In this document: positions 9,037 to 19,241 of the stretch, one piece after another
How positions within the stretch are numbered: position 1 is the first letter of the stretch
How the letters are laid out: every line of letters starts with the position of its first letter
NCBI RefSeq assembly: GCF_009826895.1
Contig: NZ_WUMV01000003.1
Coordinates: forward strand, 823,501 to 887,500
DNA from: Stappia sediminis
GTDB lineage: Bacteria; Pseudomonadota; Alphaproteobacteria; Rhizobiales; Stappiaceae
Direction of reading: 5' to 3'
Length of the DNA stretch: 64,000 bases
The notes under the pieces: generated by a model
Databases searched by the model: none
What the model was told of the DNA's origin: nothing
Seen by the model: only the letters and a program-made list of their open reading frames with translations
Translations under genes and position numbers: made by a program

Positions 9037-9139
9037 TTCTTTTGGTCTCCCTTAGTACACAGCGACCGTGTCCGCTTTTCCAGCAGCTCGCCCTGGAAAT
9101 CCAGATGGACGTGAGTCTACCCGTAAAAATGGAATGTTG

Positions 9140-10327
9140 CTATTCGAGGGCGGCGACGCCGGGCAGTTCCTTGCCCTCAAGCCACTCCAGAAACGCGCCG
9201 CCCGCCGTCGAGACGTAAGAGAAGTCCTCGGCCACGCCCGCATGATTGAGCGCGGATACGGTATCGCCTCCGCCGGCGACGGATTTCAGTTCGCCCGCCT
9301 TCGTGCGCTCCGCCGCGTGGCGGGCCGCGGCCACGGTCGCCCTGTCGAAAGGTTCGATCTCGAAAGCGCCGAGCGGCCCGTTCCACACAAGCGTCTTGGC
9401 CTTGTCGATCCTCGCGTTGACGACCTCGATGGACGCCGGACCGACGTCGAGGATCATGGCGTCATCCGGGATCGCATCCAGCGACACGGTTTCGCTGGCG
9501 GCGCCCGCCTTGAATTCGCGCGCGATGACGGCGTCGACGGGCAGCACGATCTCGCAACCGGCCTTTTCCGCTGCCGCCTTGATCGCGCGGGCGGTATCCG
9601 TGAGGTCGTGCTCGCAAAGCGACTTGCCGATGTTCACGCCATCCGCTGCGAGAAACGTGTTGGCCATGCCGCCGCCGATCACCAGCATGTCGACCTTGGC
9701 GACGAGGTTTTCCAGAAGATCGATCTTGGACGAAACCTTGGCCCCACCAACGACCGCCAGAACGGGGCGTTCCGGCGTCGAAAGCGCGAGTTGAAGCGCT
9801 TCGAGCTCCGCCTGCATCGTGCGTCCGGCATAGGCCGGCATATGATGGGCAAGCCCTTCCGTCGATGCATGTGCGCGATGGGCGGCGGAAAAGGCATCAT
9901 TGACGAAAGCATCGCCGTTTTCGGCAAGTGCTGCGACGAACTCAGGCTCGTTCTTTTCCTCGCCGGGGTGAAACCGCGTGTTTTCCAGAAGCAGGATTTC
10001 GCCGTCCGACATGCCGTCGACGGCGGATTTCGCGGCCGGACCTATGCAATCCTCAACGAAGCCAACGGGCGCCTCGAGACGTTCGGACAGCGCAAGCGCC
10101 ACGGGCCGCAAGCTCATTTCCGGTACAGCCTTGCCCTTCGGGCGGCCGAAATGGGCCATCAGGATGACTTTGCCGCCCTTTTCCGAAATTTCCCGGATCG
10201 TCGGCAATACGCGGTCGATGCGCGTGTAGTCCGTCACGATACCGGCATCCATCGGCACGTTGAGGTCTACGCGGGTCAGCACGCGCTTGCCTTTGAGGTT
10301 GGCGTCGTCGAGGGTCTTGAATGTCAT
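9140..10327 (-). CDS. pgk: Phosphoglycerate kinase
   Basis: A 395-residue two-domain kinase that interconverts 1,3-bisphosphoglycerate and 3-phosphoglycerate with ADP/ATP. Conserved blocks are [10 protein letters not shown] near residue 16, [11 protein letters not shown] near 55, [17 protein letters not shown] near 195, and [16 protein letters not shown] near 350. It lies between gap and fba. A strong bidirectional terminator separates it from gap, so it probably has its own promoter in the 111-base spacer. Confidence 0.97.
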   Translation of the reverse strand: MTFKTLDDANLKGKRVLTRVDLNVPMDAGIVTDYTRIDRVLPTIREISEKGGKVILMAHFGRPKGKAVPEMSLRPVALALSERLEAPVGFVEDCIGPAAKSAVDGMSDGEILLLENTRFHPGEEKNEPEFVAALAENGDAFVNDAFSAAHRAHASTEGLAHHMPAYAGRTMQAELEALQLALSTPERPVLAVVGGAKVSSKIDLLENLVAKVDMLVIGGGMANTFLAADGVNIGKSLCEHDLTDTARAIKAAAEKAGCEIVLPVDAVIAREFKAGAASETVSLDAIPDDAMILDVGPASIEVVNARIDKAKTLVWNGPLGAFEIEPFDRATVAAARHAAERTKAGELKSVAGGGDTVSALNHAGVAEDFSYVSTAGGAFLEWLEGKELPGVAALE

Positions 10328-10400
10328 GTCAGTCCACCGGAAAAAGAATTGCCGCCGGGCGTTTCATTCCCGGTCGGCCAGATACGGTTCTCGTCCGAAG

Positions 10401-10432
10401 AAAAAGGCCCGCTCTTTCGAACGGGCCTTTTT
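10401..10432. terminator. Bidirectional terminator between gap and pgk
   Basis: An 11-bp stem AAAAAGGCCCG (10401-10411) pairs with CGGGCCTTTTT (10422-10432) around a ten-base loop. T runs on both strands follow the stem. It starts seven bases past the gap stop on the minus strand. Confidence 0.9.
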
Positions 10433-10438
10433 ATTTTG

Positions 10439-11446
10439 TCAGATCAGCTTCGCCATTGCCACGGCGGTGTCGCCCATGCGGTTGGAGAAGCCCCACTCGT
10501 TGTCGTACCAGGCAAGCACGCGGCAGAAGCGGTTGTCCATGACCTTGGTCTGATCGAGGTGGAAGATCGACGAGCGCGGATCATGGTTGAAGTCGATCGA
10601 CACGTTCGGTTCGTCCGTATAGCCGAAGGTGCCTTTCATCGGACCGTCCACGGCCGCGCGGACCGCTTCGTTGATCTCTTCGGGCGTGGTGTCGCGCTTG
10701 GCGATGAACTTGAAGTCGATGACCGAGACATTCGGCGTGGGAACGCGGATCGACACGCCGTCGAGCTTTCCCGCGAGGTCCGGCAGCACGAGGCCCACGG
10801 CCTTGGCCGCGCCCGTCGAGGTCGGGATCATCGACACGGCGGCGGCGCGCGCCCGGTAAAGGTCCTTGTGCATGGTGTCGAGCGTCGGCTGGTCACCCGT
10901 ATAGGAGTGGACCGTCGTCATGAAGCCCGTCTGGATGCCGACCGCGTTGTGCAGCACGTGAGCGGTGGTGGCGAGACAGTTCGTCGTGCAGGAGGCATTG
11001 GAGACGACGATGTCGTCCTTCGTCAGCGTTTCGTCGTTGACGCCAAAGACGATCGTCTTGTCCGCGCCGGAAGCGGGAGCGGAGACCAGAACGCGCTTGG
11101 AACCGTTTTCCAGATGCACGGCGGCCTTTTCGCGCGTGACGAAGATGCCGGTGCACTCCAGCGCGATGTCGACGCCAAGCTCGCCCCAGGGCAGTTCCTT
11201 CGGGTCGCGAAGGGCCGTGACCTTCATCGGGCCGCGGCCGACGTCGATCGTGTCGCCTTCGACCGTCACCGTCGCGGGGAAGCGGCCATGGACGGAATCG
11301 TAACGCAGAAGGTGCGCATTGGTTTCCACCGGACCGAGATCGTTGATCGCAACGACTTCAATATCCGTGCGGCCGCTTTCGATGATCGCGCGCAGAACGT
11401 TGCGTCCGATACGCCCGAAACCGTTGATCGCTACTTTAACCGCCAT
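10439..11446 (-). CDS. gap: Glyceraldehyde-3-phosphate dehydrogenase
   Basis: A 335-residue NAD-dependent enzyme that oxidises glyceraldehyde-3-phosphate. The N-terminal Rossmann motif INGFGRIGRNVLRA, catalytic Cys in SNASCTTNCLA near residue 153, and the C-terminal WYDNEWGFSNRM are all intact. It lies 151 bases downstream of tkt. The terminator seven bases after its stop suggests that gap ends its own transcript. Confidence 0.97.
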   Translation of the reverse strand: MAVKVAINGFGRIGRNVLRAIIESGRTDIEVVAINDLGPVETNAHLLRYDSVHGRFPATVTVEGDTIDVGRGPMKVTALRDPKELPWGELGVDIALECTGIFVTREKAAVHLENGSKRVLVSAPASGADKTIVFGVNDETLTKDDIVVSNASCTTNCLATTAHVLHNAVGIQTGFMTTVHSYTGDQPTLDTMHKDLYRARAAAVSMIPTSTGAAKAVGLVLPDLAGKLDGVSIRVPTPNVSVIDFKFIAKRDTTPEEINEAVRAAVDGPMKGTFGYTDEPNVSIDFNHDPRSSIFHLDQTKVMDNRFCRVLAWYDNEWGFSNRMGDTAVAMAKLI

Positions 11447-11597
11447 GTTTCACTCCATCATCCTGTTGCTCGGCTCGCCGTCCCGCGCCCGGATGACCGG
11501 GGAGCTTGAGGAAAACGGACGGGACGCGTCGCAATCGTCATACATAAGGTGCCTGTGTCGCGCCTCACCCGAGCCGCCGCAAGGCCCAATCGGACGT

Positions 11598-13598
11598 TCA
11601 GCCTTCAACCTTTTCGTGAAGACGCGCCTTCGCCGCGGCGGCGACGGCTTCCTTCGTTATTCCGAAATGCTCGTAAAGCGCCTGATAGGGGGCGCTCGCG
11701 CCGAAGCCGGTCATGCCGACGAAGATGCCGTCGGCGCCGATGAAACGGTCCCACCCCATGCGGATGCCGGTTTCCACGGCGATCTTCACCGGCGCATCGC
11801 CTACGATCGAGGCCTTGTAGTCTTCCGATTGCGCCTCGAACAGTTCGAAGGACGGCACGGAGACGACGCGGGTCTGGATGCCCTCGGCGGCAAGCAGCGC
11901 CTTGGCCTCGATCGCAAGGCCCACTTCGGAGCCGGAGGCGAAGATCGTGACCGCCGGATCGTCCGCGCTGTCGTCAAGGATATAGGCTCCGCGGGCGCAG
12001 AGATTCTCCGCGTCGTATGTCTTGCGAACCGAGGCCAGATTCTGGCGAGTAAGCGCGAGCACGCTCGGTGTTTTGCGCGATTCGAGGGCCAGTTCCCAGC
12101 ATTCCAGCGTCTCGGTGATATCGGCCGGGCGGAAGAAGTTGAGATTGGGGATCGCGCGCAGCGCCGCGTAGTGCTCGACCGGCTGGTGGGTCGGACCGTC
12201 TTCGCCAAGGCCGATGGAATCATGCGTCATGACGTGGATGACGCGCTGCTTCATGAGCGCGGAAAGGCGCATTGCCGGGCGTGCATAGTCGGAAAAGACA
12301 AGGAAAGTCCCGGAATAGGGGATCACCCCGCCATGCAGCGCCATGCCGTTCATGCCGGCGGCCATGCCGTGCTCGCGGATGCCCCAATGGATGTAGCGCC
12401 CCGAGAAATCGTCCGGCGTGATGGACTTGGTCTGGGCGGTCTTGGTGTTGTTGGAGCCGGTCAGGTCGGCCGAACCGCCGATGGTTTCCGGCACGGCCTC
12501 GTTGATGGTGCCGAGGATCCGCTCTGAAGCCTTGCGGGTCGCGACGTTCGGCTGTTCTGCGGCGAGTTTTTTCTTGAGCGCGTCGAGCGCGCCCTTGAAA
12601 CCTGCGGGCAGGTCGCCGCGCATGCGGCGCTCGAATTCGCCGCGCGCCTCGCCGTCGGTTTCCGCCAGGCGCTTTTCCCACTCCTTGCGGGCCTGGCCGG
12701 AGCGAAGGCCGGCGATACGCCAGGAATCCAGAATGTCGGAAGGCACCTCGAAGGGCGCAGCGTCCCAGCCGAGCGCCTTGCGCGCGGCTTCAAGCTCTTC
12801 TGCGCCAAGCGGCGAGCCGTGGACTTTTTCCGTGCCGCCCTTGTTGGGCGCACCGTAGCCGATGGTGGTCTTGGCGGCGATCAGCGTCGGCTTGTCCGAC
12901 TCGCGCGCGCTTGAAAGGGCGGCGGCGATCGCCGCCGGATCGTGGCCGTCGATGGAGATCGTTTCCCAGCCGCTCGCCTCGAAGCGCTCGATCTGGTCGG
13001 TGCTGTCGGAAAGGGAGACCTTGCCGTCGATCGAGATGCCGTTGTCGTCCCAGATGACGATAAGCTTCCTGAGCTTGAGATGGCCCGCAAGCGAGATCGC
13101 CTCCTGGCTGATGCCTTCCATCAGGCAGCCGTCGCCGACGATCGCATAGGTGTGGTGATCGACGAGACTGGGGCCGAACTCCTCCGACAAATGGCGTTCG
13201 GCGATCGCCATGCCTACGGCGTTGGCGAGTCCCTGGCCGAGCGGGCCGGTGGTCGTTTCCACACCGGCGCCGTGCCCGTATTCCGGATGGCCGGCGGTGA
13301 GAGAGCCGAGCTGGCGGAAGTTCTTCAGCTGGTCGATCGTGAAATCTTCCGAACCCAGCAGATAGTGAACGGAATAAAGCAGCATCGAACCGTGCCCGGC
13401 TGAGAGCACGAAGCGGTCGCGATCCGGCCAGTCGGGCTTCGTCGGGTCGTATTTCAGAAATTGCCCGAACAGGACGGTCGCGACATCGGCAATGCCCATG
13501 GGCAGCCCCGGATGCCCCGATTTCGCCTTCTCTACGGCATCGGCGGAAAGAAAACGGATCGCATTGGCCATGCGATTGTGTTTGGCAAGATCGGTCAT
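11598..13598 (-). CDS. tkt: Transketolase
   Basis: A 666-residue thiamine-diphosphate enzyme of the pentose phosphate and Calvin-type sugar exchange. It shows the [14 protein letters not shown]-terminal block, the TPP motif [13 protein letters not shown] near residue 155, and the pyrimidine-domain motifs [19 protein letters not shown] near 465 and [17 protein letters not shown] near 380. It is the first gene of the minus-strand tkt, gap, pgk, fba array. Its promoter should lie in the 432-base divergent spacer upstream. Confidence 0.97.
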   Translation of the reverse strand: MTDLAKHNRMANAIRFLSADAVEKAKSGHPGLPMGIADVATVLFGQFLKYDPTKPDWPDRDRFVLSAGHGSMLLYSVHYLLGSEDFTIDQLKNFRQLGSLTAGHPEYGHGAGVETTTGPLGQGLANAVGMAIAERHLSEEFGPSLVDHHTYAIVGDGCLMEGISQEAISLAGHLKLRKLIVIWDDNGISIDGKVSLSDSTDQIERFEASGWETISIDGHDPAAIAAALSSARESDKPTLIAAKTTIGYGAPNKGGTEKVHGSPLGAEELEAARKALGWDAAPFEVPSDILDSWRIAGLRSGQARKEWEKRLAETDGEARGEFERRMRGDLPAGFKGALDALKKKLAAEQPNVATRKASERILGTINEAVPETIGGSADLTGSNNTKTAQTKSITPDDFSGRYIHWGIREHGMAAGMNGMALHGGVIPYSGTFLVFSDYARPAMRLSALMKQRVIHVMTHDSIGLGEDGPTHQPVEHYAALRAIPNLNFFRPADITETLECWELALESRKTPSVLALTRQNLASVRKTYDAENLCARGAYILDDSADDPAVTIFASGSEVGLAIEAKALLAAEGIQTRVVSVPSFELFEAQSEDYKASIVGDAPVKIAVETGIRMGWDRFIGADGIFVGMTGFGASAPYQALYEHFGITKEAVAAAAKARLHEKVEG

Positions 13599-14030
13599 CG
13601 AATATCCGTCGCTCAGCCCGGCCCGGGCGGGTCGTCACAATTCAGTTGGCGTGGCCTTCCCGTGAACGGCGGATACCGGATTGTTCGCCGCAAACCGCGA
13701 AATCCGGGGCCGTTCCGTCAGGCGCCACGACACATATCAGGAACGTTCGCCGAGTCAACAAAGCCCGACAGCAACGGAGCCTTCGAATATTGCCGTTGCA
13801 TGAAATGTCGTTGACCGTTGACGGTTTTTCCCCTCGCCGGATAGTTTCGCTTAAATTTCGCCGAATCTATCGTATTCGAAAGGAATCGCGCATTCTTGAG
13901 ATTTATGACGCTACGTAAATATGATAGCGCGAACGGAATGAAAGTTGCCGGCCGGACCGCGGCGAGCCGGAAGATCGTTCGAAAGCGAACGGAAGTCGAA
14001 AAGAGGCATAATCCGCTTGAGAAAATGGCC
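13599..14030. other. Divergent spacer between tkt and the DUF4164 gene
   Basis: This 432-base stretch has no supportable gene. It is more AT-rich than its surroundings from about 13800. A sigma70-like pair TTGACG (13818-13823) and ATAGTT (13841-13846), 17 bases apart, could drive the DUF4164-zapA genes rightward, but the long distance to the start makes this tentative. The tkt promoter must also lie here, facing left. Confidence 0.4.
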
Positions 14031-14324
14031 ATGAGCGAAAATCCGGATGCGACGCCGGCGGTCGACGCTTCGCTTCAGCGTTTGTCCCAGGCGATATCCA
14101 AACTCGAAAGTGCCGTGGAGCGGCGGCTCGATGCCGATACGTCGCTCGGATCTCTGCAGGACGAACTGCAGCGCCTGGGTGAAGACCGCTCCCAGCTGGC
14201 CGAAACCCTGGATAAGGCGGAAGCGCGCGCAACGCGGCTGGAGGAAGCCAACCGGGAGGTTTCGCGCCGGCTCGTTTCGGCGATGGAGTCGATCCGCACC
14301 GTTCTGGAAGCGCACGGAGGCTGA
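14031..14324 (+). CDS. DUF4164 small coiled-coil protein
   Basis: A protein of about 97 residues, almost entirely predicted coiled coil (repeating Leu and Glu/Arg heptads from LSQAISKLESAVERRL to the end), as in the DUF4164 family that sits next to zapA in Hyphomicrobiales. The ATG at 14031 (MSENPDATP) is preferred; 14025 would add Met-Ala, and the longer frame from 13896 is not conserved. It is six bases upstream of zapA, so a role linked to cell division is a fair inference, but no function is proven. Confidence 0.75.
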   Translation: MSENPDATPAVDASLQRLSQAISKLESAVERRLDADTSLGSLQDELQRLGEDRSQLAETLDKAEARATRLEEANREVSRRLVSAMESIRTVLEAHGG

Positions 14325-14330
14325 CCGGCA

Positions 14331-14702
14331 ATGCCGCAAATAACAGTGACGATAAACGGCCGCAGCTTTCGCATGGCGTGCGACGAGGGCGAAGAGGAGC
14401 GGCTGACGTCGCTCGCCGAACGTTTCGACGGCTACATAGAAACCTTGCGCGAGAGTTTCGGCGAGATCGGCGACCTCAGGCTCACGGTCATGGCCGGCAT
14501 CATGGTCACCGACGAGTTGAGCGAGGCTCAAAGGCGACTGAAGGCGCTGCAGGATGAGAATTCCACGCTGCACAACGGTCACTCGGAACTGGCGGAAGAT
14601 ATCGAGCAGGACCGAAAGAAGCTCGTGGACGGGCTGAACGAAGCCTCCGAGCGTATCGAGGCGATCGCGGAAAACATAACCGCGTCAATTCGTCGCCGGT
14701 AG
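14331..14702 (+). CDS. zapA: Cell division protein ZapA
   Basis: A 123-residue protein. The N-terminal globular part MPQITVTINGRSFRMACDEGEEERL and the following LAERFDGYIETLRESFGEIGDLRLTVMAGIMVTDEL block define ZapA, which bundles FtsZ filaments at the division ring. A coiled-coil tail runs from about residue 65. It lies six bases after the DUF4164 gene. 6S RNA and the fau gene follow, the same arrangement as zapA-ssrS-fau in E. coli. Confidence 0.9.
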   Translation: MPQITVTINGRSFRMACDEGEEERLTSLAERFDGYIETLRESFGEIGDLRLTVMAGIMVTDELSEAQRRLKALQDENSTLHNGHSELAEDIEQDRKKLVDGLNEASERIEAIAENITASIRRR

Positions 14703-14814
14703 CAGGTTTGGCCAAGCGCCCGGCGCCGGATCGGGCGGGCGAATTTCCGTACAAAAAAACGTCAGGATTCACCGCTGGCATTCGGCACGGCTCGAAGCTA
14801 TATGATCGTCCGGT

Positions 14815-14970
14815 GCGGCTGCGCGGCGCGTTGGAGATATATTCTCGGGGCCTTACGCATCCTTTGGGAGCTGTCCCTGCCCTTGGCCGTGGTCTCGGGC
14901 AAAACGGCGCCCACCTACTTATGTAGGTCTCCCGGGATTGCGAGCTCCAACGGTCGAGGCGGCTGCACAT
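14815..14970 (+). ncRNA. ssrS: 6S RNA
   Basis: The zapA-fau spacer is the conserved position of 6S RNA, which mimics an open promoter and binds RNA polymerase. A terminal stem pairs CGTTGGAG (14829-14836) with CTCCAACG (14945-14952) and can be extended with weaker pairs. Inner elements include ACCTAC-TTAT-GTAGGT at 14912-14927 and the nearby CCCGGGA. A -10-like TATGAT at 14801-14806 lies just before the likely start. The ends are estimates within about ten bases. The identity rests on position and fold, not a search. Confidence 0.75.
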
Positions 14971-15138
14971 CCTGCCTCTTGCCCTGCAGGTGCCGGCGGG
15001 AAGGTTCTTTTTCCGTCCCGCGTCGCATCGGTGCCAATTCGTGACGCCGGGCCTGATTGACCCGGACGCGGAGCGTTGCGAGGTTTGTGCCCGGGTTCAA
15101 ACCCGGCAAGCAACCGGGCGCAGGTGCGGGAGACGCAG

Positions 15139-15720
15139 GTGACGGCACTTTCGGAAATCCGGTCGAAGAAAGCAGAGCTTCGCCGCGCGGCACTCGCGCG
15201 CCGGGGAACGCTTTCGGCCGAAGAACGTATCGAGGCGTCGCTCGATCTTGCCGGGCGGATCGGCGGGCTCGATATTCCGCCGGGAACGGCCGTTTCCGCC
15301 TTCTGGCCGATCCGCGACGAGATCGACCCGCGTCCGGCGATGCAGATACTCGCGGACAGGGGGCATGCGCTTTGCCTTCCCGCGATCGTCGACGGGGAAC
15401 TGGTGTTCAGGCGGCTCGACAGCGAGACGCAACTTGTCCAGGCGGGCTTCGGCACGGTCGAGCCCGGACCTTCCGCACCCGTCTTGTCGCCTGAGGTCAT
15501 GCTGGTGCCGCTCGCGGCATTCGACCGTCGCGGCCATCGCATCGGCTATGGCAAGGGATACTACGACCGCGCGATCGCAAAACTCCGGCGATCCGGCGAT
15601 CCGATTTGCATCGGCATCGCTTTCTCCATACAGGAAGTGGAGGAAGTGCCTTTCGAGGACCACGACGAGCCGCTTCGCTCCATCGTGACGGAGGGCGCCG
15701 TGATACATTGCCCGGAGTAG
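15139..15720 (+). CDS. fau: 5-formyltetrahydrofolate cyclo-ligase
   Basis: A 193-residue enzyme that converts 5-formyl-THF to 5,10-methenyl-THF with ATP. The signature YGKGYYDRAIAKL near residue 136 and the N-terminal SKKAELRRAALARR are present. I chose the GTG at 15139 because GGGAGA lies five bases before it; an upstream ATG at 15076 would add an unconserved 21 residues. It follows 6S RNA, as in other proteobacteria, and is ten bases from the next gene. Confidence 0.9.
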   Translation: MTALSEIRSKKAELRRAALARRGTLSAEERIEASLDLAGRIGGLDIPPGTAVSAFWPIRDEIDPRPAMQILADRGHALCLPAIVDGELVFRRLDSETQLVQAGFGTVEPGPSAPVLSPEVMLVPLAAFDRRGHRIGYGKGYYDRAIAKLRRSGDPICIGIAFSIQEVEEVPFEDHDEPLRSIVTEGAVIHCPE

Positions 15721-15730
15721 TTCGAACGTT

Positions 15731-16561
15731 ATGCGCCTGCTTTTTCTCGGAGATCTCGTCGGCCGCGCAGGCCGCACCGCCGCCCTTGAGGCATTGCCGC
15801 AGCTGATCGAGGACAATCGGCTCGACTTCGTCATCGTCAATGGCGAGAACGCCGCGCGCGGCTTCGGCATCACCGAGGAAATCATGCAGGACGTGCTGGA
15901 CGCCGGGGCCGATGTCGTGACCACCGGCAATCACGTCTGGGACCAGCGTGAGGCGCTCGTCTTCATAGAACGTCAGGAGCGGCTGCTGCGCCCGCTCAAT
16001 TTCCCGGCCGGAACGCCCGGCCGCGGTGCCAATCTCTTCACCGCGAGAAACGGCGCGCGCGTTCTGGTGATGAACGTCATGGGCCGGATTTTCATGGAGA
16101 GCCTCGACGATCCCTTCGCCGGGGTCGAAGCCGCACTCGACGCCTGTCCGCTTGGCGACGTGGCGGATGCGGTCGTCATCGACGTTCATGCGGAGGCGAC
16201 GAGCGAAAAGCAGGCGCTCGGCCATTTCGTGGACGGGCGCGCGACGCTCGTGGTGGGAACCCATACCCATGTGCCGACGGCGGACCACCAGATCCTGCCG
16301 GGCGGCACGGCGTATCTCAGCGATGCGGGGATGTGCGGCGACTATGATTCCGTGATCGGCATGGACAAGGAAGAGCCGGTGAGCCGGTTCATCCGCAAGA
16401 TCCCGTCGGGCCGCTTTCAGCCCGCCCAGGGCACGCCCACTGTCTGCGGCGTCGCCGTGGAGGTGGACGACACGAGCGGTCTCGCCACGGCGGTGGCTCC
16501 GCTCAGGATCGGCGGGCGGCTTTCGCCCGCCTGGCCGCCGTTTTGGCCGGCAGCGCAATAG
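15731..16561 (+). CDS. YmdB-family metallophosphoesterase
   Basis: A 276-residue protein of the TIGR00282/YmdB family. Metal-binding motifs are LGDLVGRAGR near residue 6, NGENAARGFG near 38, TTGNHVWD near 63, and DVHAEATSEK and GTHTHVPTAD between 150 and 185. Relatives hydrolyse cyclic nucleotides such as 2',3'-cAMP; here the substrate is inferred. It is cotranscribed with fau (ten-base gap). A pair of large hairpins lies downstream before yebC. Confidence 0.88.
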   Translation: MRLLFLGDLVGRAGRTAALEALPQLIEDNRLDFVIVNGENAARGFGITEEIMQDVLDAGADVVTTGNHVWDQREALVFIERQERLLRPLNFPAGTPGRGANLFTARNGARVLVMNVMGRIFMESLDDPFAGVEAALDACPLGDVADAVVIDVHAEATSEKQALGHFVDGRATLVVGTHTHVPTADHQILPGGTAYLSDAGMCGDYDSVIGMDKEEPVSRFIRKIPSGRFQPAQGTPTVCGVAVEVDDTSGLATAVAPLRIGGRLSPAWPPFWPAAQ

Positions 16562-16650
16562 TCAAGCCTGGCGCATCTTCGCCGCCGCAAACCGCGCGCG
16601 GAGCCGATCTCTGGATTTTATTCGCCGTCGCCCTTATAAGCGTGCCGCAG

Positions 16651-16728
16651 CCAGTGTGGTGAATTTGAAATACGCCTCAAGTCAGAAGCCGTCGCCGGAA
16701 CGTATTTCAAGTTCGAAAACCACACTGG
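16651..16728. repeat. Bulged palindrome 1 upstream of yebC
   Basis: A 10-bp outer stem (CCAGTGTGGT, 16651-16660, with 16719-16728) stacks on a 14-bp inner stem (16661-16674 with 16701-16714, one T-G wobble). A four-base GAAA bulge lies on the right arm and the loop is 26 bases. No T tract follows, so it is not a classical terminator. It faces a second hairpin of the same design at 16745-16814. Confidence 0.85.
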
Positions 16729-16744
16729 AAACAGAAATTTGCCG

Positions 16745-16814
16745 GTCACCCTTTTGAATCTGAAGTTCGTTCAGAGCATGCCGCGAACACAGACGAACTT
16801 CAGATTCGGGTGAC
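16745..16814. repeat. Bulged palindrome 2 upstream of yebC
   Basis: A 7-bp outer stem (GTCACCC, 16745-16751, with 16808-16814) stacks on a perfect 15-bp inner stem (16756-16770 with 16793-16807). A TTTT bulge lies on the left arm and the loop is 22 bases. Its inner stem matches that of palindrome 1 except for three positions, each compensated on the other arm. The bulge side shows that it is inverted relative to copy 1. It ends 35 bases before the yebC start. Confidence 0.88.
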
Positions 16815-16849
16815 TACAGACGGACAGGAAAGACGAGCCGAGAACCGAG

Positions 16850-17599
16850 ATGGCCGGACATTCACAATTCAAGAACATCATGCACCGCAAGGGCCGGCAG
16901 GATGCGGCCCGCTCGAAGCTTTTCTCCAAGCTTTCCAAGGAAATCACCGTTGCCGCGAAGGTGGGCGGGCCGGATGTGGACTCAAACCCGCGCCTGAGGC
17001 TGGCGGTTCAGAACGCCAAGGCCCAGTCCATGCCCAAGGACAATATCCAGCGGGCGATCAACAAGTCCCAGACGGGCGACGGCGACAATTACGACGAAAT
17101 CCGCTACGAGGGCTATGGCCCCGGCGGTGTCGCGGTCATCGTCGAAGCGCTGACGGACAATCGCAACCGCTCCGCATCCAATGTGCGCTCCTATTTCACG
17201 AAATGCGGCGGCTCCATGGGCGAAACCGGTTCGGTCGCCTTCATGTTCGACCGCGTGGGCGAGATCGTCTACAAGCCGGAAGCCGGCGACGCGGAAGCCG
17301 TGCTTGAAGCCGCGATCGAGGCTGGTGCGGATGATGTCCAGTCCGACGAGGACGGTCACGCCATCACCTGCAGCTTTGAAGATCTGGGCGATGTCTCCAA
17401 GGCGCTCGAGGAAACGCTCGGCGAGGCGGAAACGATCAACGCCGTGTGGAAGCCGCAGACGCTCACGCCGATCGACGCCGACAAGGCGCAGACGATGCTC
17501 AAGCTGCTTGCGCTTCTCGACGATGACGACGATGTCCAGAACGTCTATGCGAATTACGACATCGACGCCGAAACCATGGCGAGCCTTACGGCCGCCTGA
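16850..17599 (+). CDS. yebC: YebC/PmpR family protein
   Basis: A 249-residue protein of the three-domain YebC/TACO1 family, with the hallmark start [21 protein letters not shown] and the block [21 protein letters not shown] near residue 82. Members act as DNA-binding regulators, and recent work links them to translation of proline-rich stretches, which would pair with the efp gene also in this window. Length and motifs are complete. A terminator follows at 17635. Confidence 0.93.
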   Translation: MAGHSQFKNIMHRKGRQDAARSKLFSKLSKEITVAAKVGGPDVDSNPRLRLAVQNAKAQSMPKDNIQRAINKSQTGDGDNYDEIRYEGYGPGGVAVIVEALTDNRNRSASNVRSYFTKCGGSMGETGSVAFMFDRVGEIVYKPEAGDAEAVLEAAIEAGADDVQSDEDGHAITCSFEDLGDVSKALEETLGEAETINAVWKPQTLTPIDADKAQTMLKLLALLDDDDDVQNVYANYDIDAETMASLTAA

Positions 17600-17634
17600 G
17601 GCCGTCGGGCGAGTGGCTGTGGCGATCGGCAAGG

Positions 17635-17657
17635 GGCGCGGGCGACCGCGCCTTTTT
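17635..17657 (+). terminator. Intrinsic terminator after yebC
   Basis: A stem GGCGCGG (17635-17641) and CCGCGCC (17646-17652) with a GCGA loop is followed by TTTTT. It lies 36 bases after the yebC stop. Confidence 0.85.
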
Positions 17658-17868
17658 ATTGCTTTTGCATCATATTTGAGTGATCGGCGATAACTGCGGC
17701 GCGGCGCACGGGCGTTGCCGGGCGGCATTGCGCGGAAATTGGCCAATTTTTGCGTTAGAATATCGTAACGTGAGCAATTTCAATTGTTTAGATCGGAGTA
17801 ATATCTGCATATCTATACCTGTCCGCAGGCAGCCTACGGCATAATTGAACGGCACTTGCGGAGGAACA

Positions 17869-19215
17869 ATGAGCACTCAAAAGTCGATTACCGAGCGTCT
17901 CGCCTTCAACCAGATTTCCGAGGAAACGAAGGCCACGTTGCGCGAGGCCAGGCCGGTTATCCTTGAGGTGCTGCCGAAGGTTCTCGAAAACTTCTACAAG
18001 CACGTCGCGGAATTCGAGGATACCTCCCGGCTCTTCCGGGATACCTCCCACATGCAGCATGCCCGCGATATGCAGCTTCGCCACTGGGCGCTCATCACCG
18101 AAGGAAAATTCGATGACGCCTATGTCGCCTCGGTGACGCGTATCGGCGAGGTTCACGACAAGCTCGGGCTCGGGCCGCGCTGGTACATCGGCGGCTACAA
18201 TTTCATGATGAGCGGCCTGATAGAGGAAATCGCGACAAGAGGAAGCGGGGTCTTCAAGCGCGGCAATGCGGAGAAAATAGCGCGCATCCAGTCGGCGATC
18301 GTCAAGGCCTCGCTGCTCGACATGGAGCTGGCCCTTTCCGTCTATCTCGATGCCGGCGAGCGCAACCGGCGTGAGACGCTGGAAAGGTTGGCTTCGAAGC
18401 TCGACACCGCCGTCGGCTCCATCGTCGATGTCGTGGTCGAAAAGATCAGCGAACTGGAAGCGGTGTCGGACAATCTCGGGACGGTTGCGGAGGAAACGAC
18501 GGGCCATGCATCGGCGGCAAGCTCGGCTGCCGGCGATGCCGCGTCGAACGTTCAGACGGTCGCCTCGGCAGCGGAAGAGCTTTCCGCGAGCGTTCGCGAA
18601 ATCGCCCGCCAGGTGCAGGAGGCAAGCCAGATTTCGACCTCCGCCGTGGAGGAGGCCGCGAAGTCCAACGAGAAAATCCGTTCGCTGACGGCTGCATCCC
18701 AGAAGATCGGCGATATCGTCAATCTGATCAGCGATATCGCCGGCCAGACGAACCTTCTCGCGCTCAATGCGACCATCGAGGCGGCACGCGCCGGCGAAGC
18801 GGGCAAGGGCTTTGCGGTGGTCGCTTCGGAGGTGAAGGGACTTGCCGAGCAGACCTCGAAGGCCACGGCAGAGATCGCGGCCCAGATCGGCGAAATCCAG
18901 TCGGCCACGACGGAATCCGCCGCCTCGATCGAGGGGATTACCAGCACCATTCAAAGCATGAATGAAATCTCGACCGCGATTTCCGCCGCCGTGGAAGAAC
19001 AGGGGGCGGCGACCGAAGAGATCACGCGCAACATCACCTTCGCCTCGCAGGGAACGGGGCACGTTTCGGAAGGGATGCGCGCGATAGCCGAGGGCGTGGA
19101 CGCAACGAGGTCCGTTTCAAGTCATGTCCGCGACTGTTCGAACGGACTTTCCGATCAGGCGAACAGCCTCAAGGCCCAGATGAGGGAATTCATCGCCTCG
19201 ATACAGGCGGCGTGA
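17869..19215 (+). CDS. Globin-coupled methyl-accepting chemotaxis protein (HemAT-like)
   Basis: A 448-residue soluble receptor. Residues about 10-165 form a sensor globin with Tyr43 (distal position), His72-Trp73 and the proximal haem ligand His96 in [20 protein letters not shown]. Residues about 190-448 are a methyl-accepting signalling domain; the hairpin tip [21 protein letters not shown] is at about 290. There are no membrane helices and no C-terminal CheR tether. It should sense oxygen or another haem gas and feed CheA. GGAGG at 17860-17864 fixes the start. No che genes lie nearby, so it is an orphan receptor. Confidence 0.93.
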   Translation: MSTQKSITERLAFNQISEETKATLREARPVILEVLPKVLENFYKHVAEFEDTSRLFRDTSHMQHARDMQLRHWALITEGKFDDAYVASVTRIGEVHDKLGLGPRWYIGGYNFMMSGLIEEIATRGSGVFKRGNAEKIARIQSAIVKASLLDMELALSVYLDAGERNRRETLERLASKLDTAVGSIVDVVVEKISELEAVSDNLGTVAEETTGHASAASSAAGDAASNVQTVASAAEELSASVREIARQVQEASQISTSAVEEAAKSNEKIRSLTAASQKIGDIVNLISDIAGQTNLLALNATIEAARAGEAGKGFAVVASEVKGLAEQTSKATAEIAAQIGEIQSATTESAASIEGITSTIQSMNEISTAISAAVEEQGAATEEITRNITFASQGTGHVSEGMRAIAEGVDATRSVSSHVRDCSNGLSDQANSLKAQMREFIASIQAA

Positions 19216-19241
19216 ATCGCGATCCCGCGCGCGTCCTGCGG

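Noticed and set aside
9068-11509. An 813-codon open frame on the plus strand opposite pgk and gap
   Set aside because: It is antisense to two certain housekeeping genes. Its codons reflect the GC-rich third positions of those genes, and its protein resembles no family.
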